In this document: positions 1 to 6,301 of the stretch, piece by piece
How the letters are laid out: the number at the start of each line of letters is the position of its first letter
How positions within the stretch are numbered: the stretch's first letter is position 1
NCBI GenBank assembly: GCA_016875155.1
Contig: VGSD01000161.1
Coordinates: forward strand, 1-6,740
Origin: Deltaproteobacteria bacterium
Lineage (GTDB): Bacteria; Desulfobacterota; BSN033; UBA1163
Length of the DNA: 6,740 nucleotides
Direction: 5' to 3'
Notes under the pieces: model-generated
Told to the model about the DNA's origin: nothing
Databases searched by the model: none
The model's input: the letters and a program-made list of their open reading frames with translations, nothing else
Translations under genes and position numbers: made by a program

Positions 1-2
1 CC

Positions 3-314
3 TTTCTCGGCCACCCGCCCACCTGCATCCATGGGAAACCGATTCCAAGGGGAGCGTGTTGCGCGAAATTCAAAAAAGAGATGAAACCTCTTGTCATTCC
101 CCTTGAGGAATTGGGGCTGGGTGAGAATGGCCGGATCGTCTTCATCGCTCCGCGGTCACATCAGCGACTGGACCGGCTGAGCACACTCGGCCTTGTCCCG
201 GGAAGTACCCTCCGGATGCATCAGAAGAATCCTTCCTACGTGCTTCAGATTGGAGAAACAACGCTTGCTCTTGATAGTGAGGTCGTGAGGGATATCTATG
301 TGAAAAAGGTCTAA
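3..314 (+). CDS. C-terminal part of a DtxR-family metal-dependent transcriptional regulator with a FeoA domain (5' truncated by window edge)
   Basis: The frame is open from base 3 to the TAA at 312-314, giving 103 visible residues. The first residues carry a Cys-x-His-Gly-Lys-Pro-Ile-Pro motif preceded by Leu-Gly-His-Pro, with a Cys-Cys pair shortly after. This is the signature found near the end of the dimerisation domain of many DtxR/MntR-type Fe or Mn regulators. From about visible residue 27 onward the sequence is a FeoA/SH3-like domain with the usual Leu-x-x-Leu-Gly-Leu-x-Pro-Gly turn and a small beta barrel. Such proteins bind operator DNA when loaded with Fe(II) or Mn(II) and control metal uptake genes; this is family knowledge. 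A stand-alone FeoA could start at the ATG at 81, but that ATG has only a weak AAGAG in front, and the DtxR signature lies upstream in the same frame, so I prefer a longer regulator. The helix-turn-helix region lies outside the window. The gene converges on rpsA. Confidence 0.8.
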   Translation, partial: FLGHPPTCIHGKPIPRGACCAKFKKEMKPLVIPLEELGLGENGRIVFIAPRSHQRLDRLSTLGLVPGSTLRMHQKNPSYVLQIGETTLALDSEVVRDIYVKKV

Positions 315-406
315 AAAGATTCAATGGTCATTGATCAATTTTTAATATCCAAGGAGAGTTGGCCATTGTCAATTGATCATTGCTCATTGCTAATTGATCA
401 TTGAAA
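313..406 (-). terminator. Possible weak bidirectional terminator between convergent genes
   Basis: On the minus strand, the heptad hairpin downstream of rpsA (arms about 371-388 and 323-340) is followed by a CTTTTT tract (313-318 read in reverse). On the plus strand, the same hairpin is followed by a T6 tract at 421-426, just inside rpsA. The placement between converging genes suits termination in both directions. The stem is A/T-rich, imperfect and has a loop of about 30 bases, so it is not a classical strong intrinsic terminator. Confidence 0.3.
319..406. repeat. Intergenic heptad-repeat palindrome between the regulator gene and rpsA (element A)
   Basis: Bases 361-402 are six consecutive degenerate 7-bp units, consensus G-N-T-C-A-T-T, including two exact copies of GATCATT (375-381 and 396-402). 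A 12-base word, AATTGATCATTG, occurs at 371-382 and again at 392-403. A shorter inverted arm lies at 323-340: its reverse complement matches 371-388 at 15 of 18 positions. Transcripts from either strand could fold here. The element ends six bases before the rpsA stop codon (409-411) and begins five bases after the regulator stop. It fills essentially the whole 94-base gap. Confidence 0.75.
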
Positions 407-408
407 GA

Positions 409-2208
409 TTAATCGCCCTCTTTTTTGTTAAGATTTTCTCCGCGGCGACGTTCCATCTCTTCCTGGATCAATGCTCCGAGGCTGTTTGAAGCAGACCCTT
501 GGCTTGACATATATTTTTCGATCTCCGCCTTCTCCATCTTCTCCTTCAGTCCCTTCATGCTCAAACCGATTCTCCGTTCCTGCGAATCTACATGAAGGAC
601 AATTGCAGAGACCATTTCTCCGGCCTTCAACACATCCGAAGGTTTCTCTACCTTCTCCCTGCTGATTTCGGATACATGGACCAGTCCTTCGATCCCTTCT
701 TCCAGCTCAATGAAAGCGCCGAAATCGGTCACATTGGTCACTCGCCCGTTGACCATCTCTCCTTTCCGGTAGCGCCTAGCCACTTCCTTCCAGGGGTCCG
801 GGGCTAACTGTTTAATTCCGAGGGAGAATCGCTCGTTTTTTGGATCGATGCTCAACACCACGGCTTCTACGTCCTGCCCTTTTCTAAAGAGCTCTGCTGG
901 ATGTTTAATTTTCTTGGTCCACGACATCTCGGAAACATGGACCAACCCATCGATCCCTTCGCCGAATCCGACGAAGATTCCGAAGTCGGTTATCGTCTTC
1001 ACCCTTCCCGTCACCCGCATACCAGGCGGATACTTATCGGCGATGAGGTCCCAGGGATTGGGATCAACCTGCTTCATCCCCAGAGAGATCCTGCGTTTCA
1101 CCGGATCGCAATCAAGAATCATCACCTTCACCTGGTCGCCGATGCGAGCGACCTTGGAAGGATGCTTCATCTTCTTTCCCCAAGTCATTTCAGAGATATG
1201 GACCAGCCCTTCGATTCCCTCTTCGAGTTCGACGAAGACCCCATAATCGGTGACGTTGACCACCTTCCCGGAAACGCGCGTTCCAACCGGATAATTCTCC
1301 AATGCCGAATTCCAGGGATCAGGGAGGATCTGTTTCAACCCGAGCGAAACCTTTCCCTTCTCCTGATCGAAATGAAGCACTTTTACTTTAAGCTTCTCCC
1401 CTATAGCGATTTTTTCTGAAGGGTGCCCAACCCTTCCCCAACTGATATCTGTAATGTGGAGAAGTCCGTCAAGCCCTCCTAAATCGATGAAGGCTCCATA
1501 ATCGGTGAGGCTCTTGACCATTCCTTCTATTGTCTCCCCCTCTTTGAGATGCTTGAGAGTCTCACCCCTCTGAATCTTTCTCTCTTCTTCCAGGAGAATC
1601 CTTCGGGAAAGGACGATATTATTCCGTTTCCGGTTGAACTTGATCACCTTGAAGGCCAACCTCTGCCCAACCAGGTCATCGAGATTTCGAACCGGTTTCA
1701 AATCAATTTGTGATCCTGGGAGAAAGCCATAGATACCGCCGATATCCACCGAGAGTCCGCCCTTCACCCTGGAGACAATCTCACCTTCAATCACCTCGCC
1801 CTCACGGCAGGAACGGCTGATATCTTTCCAGATATTGACTTTATCCGCTTTCTCTTTCGAGAGGACAAGTAGCCCCCCTTCTCGATTCTTCTTTTCTAAG
1901 AGGACATCCACTTGATCTCCCAATTTAACATCCGGCTTCCTGTTCCTCTTCAGGAACTCCTGCATGGGAATCTGTCCTTCACACTTATATCCTACGTCAA
2001 CGGTGACATGATCAGGCGTAATTTCGATGACCGTTCCCTTGAGAATCTGGCCTTCGGCAATTTCCTTAAAACTTTCCTCATAGAGTGTTTGAAAATTCTC
2101 TGGTTCTTCCCGACGAGAGAAGTCCTTGGGTCCCTCTTCTTTTTCTCCTTCAACAGGAGGAGCCTCTTTTAATTCTTCAGAGGCTGTAGTGGATTCGTTT
2201 TTAACCAT
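409..2208 (-). CDS. rpsA: 30S ribosomal protein S1
   Basis: This encodes a 599-residue protein with six S1 (OB-fold) RNA-binding domains at about residues 52-118, 136-204, 222-293, 308-380, 395-467 and 482-553. Domains 3-6 are the strong repeats, each with a (D/T)-x-G-x-F-(V/I) strand and a G-L-(V/L)-H-(I/V) strand. Domains 1 and 2 are divergent, as expected for the ribosome-anchoring half of S1. The six-domain form is that of Proteobacteria and relatives; E. coli S1 has 557 residues, and the extra length here is an acidic N-terminal tail of about 50 residues plus a charged C-terminus. S1 binds the 30S subunit and helps load mRNAs onto it. The ATG is preceded nine bases upstream by AAGGGGG (2218-2224), which supports the start. 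It is the last gene of the minus-strand cluster, has a candidate promoter of its own, and is followed by a heptad-repeat palindrome. Confidence 0.97.
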   Translation of the reverse strand: MVKNESTTASEELKEAPPVEGEKEEGPKDFSRREEPENFQTLYEESFKEIAEGQILKGTVIEITPDHVTVDVGYKCEGQIPMQEFLKRNRKPDVKLGDQVDVLLEKKNREGGLLVLSKEKADKVNIWKDISRSCREGEVIEGEIVSRVKGGLSVDIGGIYGFLPGSQIDLKPVRNLDDLVGQRLAFKVIKFNRKRNNIVLSRRILLEEERKIQRGETLKHLKEGETIEGMVKSLTDYGAFIDLGGLDGLLHITDISWGRVGHPSEKIAIGEKLKVKVLHFDQEKGKVSLGLKQILPDPWNSALENYPVGTRVSGKVVNVTDYGVFVELEEGIEGLVHISEMTWGKKMKHPSKVARIGDQVKVMILDCDPVKRRISLGMKQVDPNPWDLIADKYPPGMRVTGRVKTITDFGIFVGFGEGIDGLVHVSEMSWTKKIKHPAELFRKGQDVEAVVLSIDPKNERFSLGIKQLAPDPWKEVARRYRKGEMVNGRVTNVTDFGAFIELEEGIEGLVHVSEISREKVEKPSDVLKAGEMVSAIVLHVDSQERRIGLSMKGLKEKMEKAEIEKYMSSQGSASNSLGALIQEEMERRRGENLNKKEGD

Positions 2209-2242
2209 TCAATAAAACCCCCTTTTTCAAGTGTTCCGAACG

Positions 2243-2271
2243 TTTATACCATACCCACTGAAAAAAAACAA
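2243..2271 (-). promoter_or_regulatory. Candidate sigma70-type promoter for rpsA
   Basis: Read on the minus strand, TTGTTT (2266-2271) is followed after exactly 17 bases by TATAAA (2243-2248). TG-G directly before the hexamer gives an extended -10 element. The predicted transcript would begin near 2236, leaving a leader of about 28 bases that contains the AAGGGGG ribosome binding site. It lies in the 102-base gap after ispH, a sensible place for a separate rpsA promoter. This was identified by eye only. Confidence 0.5.
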
Positions 2272-2310
2272 TCTTTTAAGAAAGGTCTTGAAAGCTTATT
2301 TTCCTCAGTC

Positions 2311-3153
2311 CTATCGGTCAGTTATGCGTCGTATCTCCTTTTCCACCTCATGGATGATCCATGAGGGAGTCGAAGCGCCAGCAGTGAGACCAATTTTCTC
2401 TTTATTAGCCAGCCAATTCGGATTCAATTTGGAGGCTGTTTCGATATGATAGGTCTGGGGCTGTACCTCCCTGCAAATTCCTGATAATCTTTGAGTATTA
2501 CCACTATTATAACCGCCCGCAACGATCATGCAGTCCACTTTCTTCGCAATCTCCACTGCTTCCTTCTGACGAACCGCCGTCGCATGGCAGATTGTATTGA
2601 ACACCCTCACCTCTCTTGCCCGATAAAGGCTGGCCGCTACAACTTTTTCGAAGAGTTCAAAAGATTGTGTGGTTTGAGCAATGATTCCTAACTTCTTCCA
2701 TGGCCCCAGTCGGCTCAATATTTCAGGCTGTTCAACCACCTCTACCTTCTCGTCGAGATAACTCCGTATGGCCTCGACCTCGGGATGATCTTTATCCCCA
2801 ACGATCAGCAGAAAATAACCGTTCCGGCGGAGGAACTTTGCAAAAAAATGGGCTTTCTTCACAATGGGACATGTTGCATCAATGATCTTCAGCCCCTTCT
2901 TTCTTACCTTCTCAAGGTCTCCTGAGGAGACCCCATGAGAGCGCAGGATGACAGTCCCCCGGGTGATCTGTCCCACCTTGTTTTTCACCCTGATTCCCTG
3001 TTGTTCCAGATACTCCACCGCCTGAGGATTATGGATAAGAGGCCCAAGCGTATAGAGGGGTGCAGGGTGCTTTTGGCTTGCCGCAAGGGCTATCTCCATG
3101 GCTCGCTTGACACCAAAGCAGAACCCTGCCGATTTAGCAATAATCAGTTTCAC
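2311..3153 (-). CDS. ispH: 4-hydroxy-3-methylbut-2-enyl diphosphate reductase (IspH/LytB)
   Basis: This is the last enzyme of the MEP isoprenoid pathway. It reduces HMBPP to IPP and DMAPP with a [4Fe-4S] cluster in the cytoplasm. From a GTG at 3153 the protein has 280 residues and shows all three cluster cysteines: Cys12 (Phe-Cys-Phe-Gly-Val), Cys95 (Asp-Ala-Thr-Cys-Pro) and Cys189 (Asn-Thr-Ile-Cys). It also has the diphosphate-pocket residues His41, His73, His123, Ser217, Asn219 and Ser261, and the catalytic Glu125 in His-Pro-Glu-Val. A longer frame begins at an ATG at 3240, but its extra 29 residues lie inside cmk and have no family counterpart. The GTG has AGGAG (3159-3163) five bases upstream and puts Cys12 where E. 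coli IspH has it. The gene overlaps the end of cmk by 20 bases, implying coupled translation. One small deviation is Gly218, where E. coli has Ser226. Confidence 0.96.
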   Translation of the reverse strand: MKLIIAKSAGFCFGVKRAMEIALAASQKHPAPLYTLGPLIHNPQAVEYLEQQGIRVKNKVGQITRGTVILRSHGVSSGDLEKVRKKGLKIIDATCPIVKKAHFFAKFLRRNGYFLLIVGDKDHPEVEAIRSYLDEKVEVVEQPEILSRLGPWKKLGIIAQTTQSFELFEKVVAASLYRAREVRVFNTICHATAVRQKEAVEIAKKVDCMIVAGGYNSGNTQRLSGICREVQPQTYHIETASKLNPNWLANKEKIGLTAGASTPSWIIHEVEKEIRRITDR

Positions 3154-3832
3154 TCCATCTCCTCTTCTCGGTGGCAATACGGCACATCTCGTTAACAATT
3201 TCCTCAACAGACCGACAGGTGGAATCGATGAAGATGGCATCCTCTGCCCTCTTGAGGGGCGAAAGAGATCGGCTCATATCATTTTGGTCCCTCTCCACCA
3301 CTTCCTTGAGCGTCTTTTTAAAATCAACCTCCATACCCTTCTCTGAAAACTCTCTGTACCTACGTCTCCCCCTCTCCTCCGGATCCGCATCCAGATAAAA
3401 CTTTACATCCGCATCCGGAAAGACGACCGTACCGATATCTCTCCCATCCAGCACCACTCCTCCCTCTTTCCCAAAATTCCTCTGCATTCTGACGAGCGCC
3501 TCCCTCACCACCCTGCCCTTTGAAATCTCTGAGGCAAGGCGGCTGATCTCAGGGGAACGGATGCCATGGGTGATATCCTTGCCATCACAGAAGATACGAC
3601 TCTCCTCTCCATTGGTGACAAAGGAGATCTGGATGGATGAGACCAGCCGGGAAAGAGCCTCCTCATCCTTGGGTTCGATGGCGCTTTCTTTTACCTTCAG
3701 TGCAACTGCACGATACATCGCTCCTGTATCGATATAGAGATAACCCAATCGCTTTGCCAAAGCCTTCCCGACCGTGCTCTTTCCTGCGCCGGTAGGCCCA
3801 TCAATGGCGATGATCAATCTCTTCTCTTCCAA
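3134..3832 (-). CDS. cmk: (d)CMP kinase (cytidylate kinase)
   Basis: This transfers phosphate from ATP to CMP or dCMP in pyrimidine nucleotide supply. The 232-residue length is normal. Visible motifs are the P-loop at residues 12-20 (Gly-Pro-Thr-Gly-Ala-Gly-Lys-Ser-Thr), the Asp35-Thr-Gly-x-x-Tyr-Arg nucleotide site, Asp129-Gly-Arg-Asp132 and the LID/CMP-site Arg171-Asp-x-x-Asp175-x-x-Arg178 with Ser-Pro-Leu-Lys after it. The start is a TTG: an in-frame TAG lies two codons upstream, and AAAGGA (3839-3844) sits six bases before the TTG, so no ATG start is available at this N-terminus. It belongs to the conserved cmk-ispH-rpsA trio found together in many bacteria (sometimes fused in Clostridia). 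The 3' end overlaps ispH. Upstream of it lies a heptad-repeat palindrome. Confidence 0.96.
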   Translation of the reverse strand: MEEKRLIIAIDGPTGAGKSTVGKALAKRLGYLYIDTGAMYRAVALKVKESAIEPKDEEALSRLVSSIQISFVTNGEESRIFCDGKDITHGIRSPEISRLASEISKGRVVREALVRMQRNFGKEGGVVLDGRDIGTVVFPDADVKFYLDADPEERGRRRYREFSEKGMEVDFKKTLKEVVERDQNDMSRSLSPLKRAEDAIFIDSTCRSVEEIVNEMCRIATEKRRWSETDYC

Positions 3833-3838
3833 ATGCTA

Positions 3839-3844
3839 TCCTTT
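3839..3844 (-). promoter_or_regulatory. Ribosome binding site that fixes the cmk TTG start
   Basis: AAAGGA on the minus strand lies six bases before the TTG at 3832. A TAG stop in the same frame ends four bases upstream of that TTG, so the reading frame cannot extend further and the non-ATG start is well supported. Confidence 0.7.
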
Positions 3845-3879
3845 GTCTTCAGGTGAGATGATGGTTGCAAAGCCCGTTT

Positions 3880-3964
3880 GGAACAATGAACGTTAAACGA
3901 TGAACTCTTTATCATCCTTTTTGTTCATAGTTCATAGTTCATGGTTCATTGTCCATCGTTTATC
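3880..3964. repeat. Heptad-repeat palindrome between ald and cmk (element B)
   Basis: Bases 3923-3964 are six consecutive 7-bp units, consensus G-T-T-C-A-T-N. The first two are identical (GTTCATA), the next two differ only at the last base, and the final two are diverged. The last unit runs into the ald stop codon (3963-3965). An inverted arm at 3880-3905 has units AATGAAC, GTTAAAC and GATGAAC. Its reverse complement matches 3930-3955 at 20 of 26 positions. The intervening spacer includes a 17-base stretch at 3906-3922. On the transcribed minus strand this could form a long imperfect hairpin between two genes of the cluster. No T-tract follows it, so it does not look like an intrinsic terminator. 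Confidence 0.8.
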
Positions 3965-5099
3965 ATATTGAATGAGGATTTTCAAGGACAGGGGAAAAAG
4001 GATTGACAGTACAAGACATTCCAAAACTATTGGCGACTCCTTCACAGACGATCTCGCCTTCAATGAGGTTGAGACCTCTGCGCAAGGTTTCATTCTCGGC
4101 TAATGCCTTCTGATACCCCTGATCCGCGATCTGAAGGATATAGGGGAAAGTGGCATTGGTTAGGGCAAAAGTGGATGTTCTCGGATAAGCCCCGGGAATA
4201 TTGGCAACACAGTAATGGACAACCCCTTCCTCAATATAGGTGGGATCTTCATGCGTCGTTGGCCTTGCGGTTTCAAAACAGCCGCCCTGGTCCACCGACA
4301 CATCAACAATGACAGAGCCGGGCCGCATTCGGCTCAGCATCTGTCGGGTCACCAGTTTCGGGGCCTGGGTCCCTGGGATGAGGACTGCTCCGATGACCAG
4401 ATCCGCATATGCAATCTCTTCGCCGATGGTCATCCGGTTTGAGATGAAAGTCGTGATATGGCCCTGGGTGATATCGTGGAGGTAACTGAGTCTTTCAGGC
4501 CGGACATCGAGAACAGAGACCCTCGCACCCATGCCTACAGCCACCTTGCAGGCATTGGCGCCTACCACCCCTGCACCGAGGATGACGACTTTGCCTGGCG
4601 GAACGCCGGATGCCCCGCAAAGCAGAACCCCTCTTCCTCCATGCCTTGCCTCCAGACACATTCCACCCGCAAGAATCGATGCCCTGCCCGCAATCTCACT
4701 CATAGGTCTGAGCAAAGGTAGAGAGCCGTCCCGCTCCTGGACCGTTTCATACCCGATTCCGACAATGCGGGAATCCAACAATGCCTTGGTGAGGGGTTTG
4801 CTTGCTGCCAGATGGAGATAGGTAAACAAGATCTGTCCCGGTCTCAATAAAGGAAACTCCTGCTCCTGTGGCTCTTTAACCTTAACGATAAGATCTGCTT
4901 CTTTCCATATTCGTTTAACATTTTCTGTAAGGATGGCTCCTGCTTTTTCATACTCCCTATCATTGAAGCCGCTTCCCTCTCCGGCGCCCATCTCGACCAT
5001 AACCTTATGATGATGAGAGACAAGGGCATCCACTCCCTGAGGGGTCATGGCTACCCGTTTCTCACCAATTTTGATCTCTTTGGGGATTCCGATGATCAT
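3963..5099 (-). CDS. ald: Alanine dehydrogenase
   Basis: This catalyses NAD-dependent interconversion of L-alanine with pyruvate and ammonium in the cytoplasm. Counting from the ATG at 5099 the protein has 378 residues, close to the family norm. Its key residues fall exactly at the published numbering of M. tuberculosis Ald: Arg15 and Lys75 (pyruvate binding), catalytic His96 and Asp270. The Rossmann Gly-x-Gly-x-x-Gly is at 175-180, with Asp198 positioned for the NAD ribose. The alternative ATG at 5111 adds only four residues and overlaps the upstream stop as ATGA. I prefer 5099 because GAGG (5106-5109) lies six bases before it and homologues begin with the same Met-Ile-Ile-Gly-x-Pro-Lys-Glu. 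The gene ends in tandem stops, TGA then TAA. It follows the transaldolase-like gene with essentially no gap, so the two are almost certainly co-transcribed. Confidence 0.95.
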   Translation of the reverse strand: MIIGIPKEIKIGEKRVAMTPQGVDALVSHHHKVMVEMGAGEGSGFNDREYEKAGAILTENVKRIWKEADLIVKVKEPQEQEFPLLRPGQILFTYLHLAASKPLTKALLDSRIVGIGYETVQERDGSLPLLRPMSEIAGRASILAGGMCLEARHGGRGVLLCGASGVPPGKVVILGAGVVGANACKVAVGMGARVSVLDVRPERLSYLHDITQGHITTFISNRMTIGEEIAYADLVIGAVLIPGTQAPKLVTRQMLSRMRPGSVIVDVSVDQGGCFETARPTTHEDPTYIEEGVVHYCVANIPGAYPRTSTFALTNATFPYILQIADQGYQKALAENETLRRGLNLIEGEIVCEGVANSFGMSCTVNPFSPVLENPHSI

Positions 5100-5107
5100 C
5101 TTAGACC

Positions 5108-6301
5108 TCATTTGCGCCTTAAGGCTAATCGTTTTGCAACAAATTCGACCATTCCCTCGGTGGCTTTAGAAAACTCAGAAGCTGTTGCAATCGTGACAGG
5201 ATGAGTATTAAACTCTTCATAAGAATAACCATCCTCTTGATAGGCCCTCTCAAAATAGGGAAGACGAAACAGTTTATCTAAAACAGGTTTTGGGACCTCC
5301 TCATCAATCTGCGGCCTAAACTCAACTCCATCAAGGAATTCAAATGTCGCTTCGATAAAAGAAGGCGGACAGGTGAAAACAATGTCGCCACCTGCTAACT
5401 TCTCCAGATGCCAACAATGTTTTTTACCATCTATTTCCGGACTGATCCTCATCGAACAGATGAGCATCTTGCTCGGATAATTCCTTTCCTTCAGCAATCG
5501 GTAAGCCTTTTTGAAGATAGCGATCTCAGCCCAACGGATATCCGCCTCAGAAAGGTTGATCTTCAGAGTCTCTGCCTCTTTCCGGAGATCTCCCAAGTCA
5601 CCGTAGCGTGCGGTCATATGGGTAATTACAGATCTCCATCGTGTCAAATCAACTCCATTCTTCTTCGCTATCTCAAGCCCCTCCTTGACCGCCTTCGCAC
5701 AGGCCATCAACTGTGGAAGGACAAAGGTTAGGGTATTGTTCGTTGAGATTCCTTTCGAGGTTAAAAACCGGATGACCTCATATCCTTGCTTGCTTCCAGG
5801 GACCTTAATCATCACATTGGGACTGAGGCTTGCTAATTCTAGGGCCTGTGACTTCATCTTCTCCAGATCGGTCAGATTTCGGGGATCGACCTGGCCAGAA
5901 AGATATCCATACCGGTATCCGGATTGCTTAAACACTTCCAGATACATCTCGGCTCCCCTTCGGACGATCTCTTTATAGGTCATCCAGAAAAGGGATTCTC
6001 TATCAATGCCAGGATTCTGTTCAATCAGACCATCAATGATCTCTGCCACATAGGACTCTCGTGCCTTGATCACTCCGAGAGAAAGAGGAGGATTGGTCGT
6101 CACTCCACGAAAGAGGGTTTTCCCTGGTTGTTCGGGATCAAAAAACCTCTTCAATTGTTCCCGTATCTCTTCCACCTTACCTGAAGCGGCCTTTTTCAAA
6201 ATCCCCTCCATCCATGAAGAATAGATTAGGGGCGAAGAATCCCACCAGATCTCCAGGCCTGGGTGGGTCTTCATCAACTTTTCAAGAGGCGTTAATTTCA
6301 T
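5108..6301 (-). CDS. Transaldolase-family protein, long form with altered active site
   Basis: This 397-residue protein is longer than E. coli transaldolase (about 317). A TIM-barrel transaldolase core can be followed: Asp21 (Trp-Trp-Asp), Gly-Val-Thr-Thr-Asn70-Pro, Ser-Gly-Gln137-Val-Asp-Pro-Arg, the Schiff-base Lys166 in Ile-Lys-Val-Pro-Gly, Asn-Asn-Thr190-Leu, Arg232 and Ser283-Met-Arg285. By motif alignment these match E. coli TalB Asp17, Asn35, Glu96, Lys132, Thr156, Arg181 and Ser226/Arg228. Two positions differ: Glu96 is Gln137, as in fructose-6-phosphate aldolase (Gln59), and Phe178 appears to be Met229. The lysine and phosphate-binding arginines argue for a working class I aldolase on a phosphorylated sugar, but the exact reaction is uncertain. 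The start is supported by AAGGAG (6310-6315) eight bases upstream and by an ATGA overlap with the aminotransferase gene. The 3' end overlaps or abuts ald. Confidence 0.85.
   Translation of the reverse strand: MKLTPLEKLMKTHPGLEIWWDSSPLIYSSWMEGILKKAASGKVEEIREQLKRFFDPEQPGKTLFRGVTTNPPLSLGVIKARESYVAEIIDGLIEQNPGIDRESLFWMTYKEIVRRGAEMYLEVFKQSGYRYGYLSGQVDPRNLTDLEKMKSQALELASLSPNVMIKVPGSKQGYEVIRFLTSKGISTNNTLTFVLPQLMACAKAVKEGLEIAKKNGVDLTRWRSVITHMTARYGDLGDLRKEAETLKINLSEADIRWAEIAIFKKAYRLLKERNYPSKMLICSMRISPEIDGKKHCWHLEKLAGGDIVFTCPPSFIEATFEFLDGVEFRPQIDEEVPKPVLDKLFRLPYFERAYQEDGYSYEEFNTHPVTIATASEFSKATEGMVEFVAKRLALRRK

Noticed and set aside
142..324. A minus-strand open frame of 60 codons over the FeoA region
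   Set aside because: It is a shadow of the FeoA-domain gene with low-complexity composition and no recognisable motif.
901..1419. A 172-codon plus-strand open frame opposite rpsA, with others nearby (848-1246, 592-807)
   Set aside because: It lies fully antisense to the strongly conserved S1 repeats, has no convincing ribosome binding site, and its sequence reflects complemented S1 codons rather than any known family.
2261..2280. T8 tract on the minus strand after ispH as a terminator
   Set aside because: The bases before it form only a 4-bp stem at best (TCTT/AAGA), so there is no credible hairpin. Part of the tract is better explained as the -35 end of an rpsA promoter.
3154..3240. Upstream extension of IspH to the ATG at 3240
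   Set aside because: The extra residues overlap cmk, do not resemble any IspH N-terminus, and a GTG with AGGAG in front gives the standard family start.
3923..3964. Short regular repeats considered as a CRISPR array
   Set aside because: The units are 7 bases and directly abutting, with no spacers, no conserved repeat of 23 bases or more and no cas genes nearby.
4103..4821. Several overlapping plus-strand open frames opposite ald
   Set aside because: All lie antisense to a complete alanine dehydrogenase with every catalytic residue intact; none shows a family motif or a good start site.
5408..5978. Plus-strand open frames opposite the transaldolase gene
   Set aside because: They are antisense shadows of a conserved enzyme with no ribosome binding site or recognisable domain.
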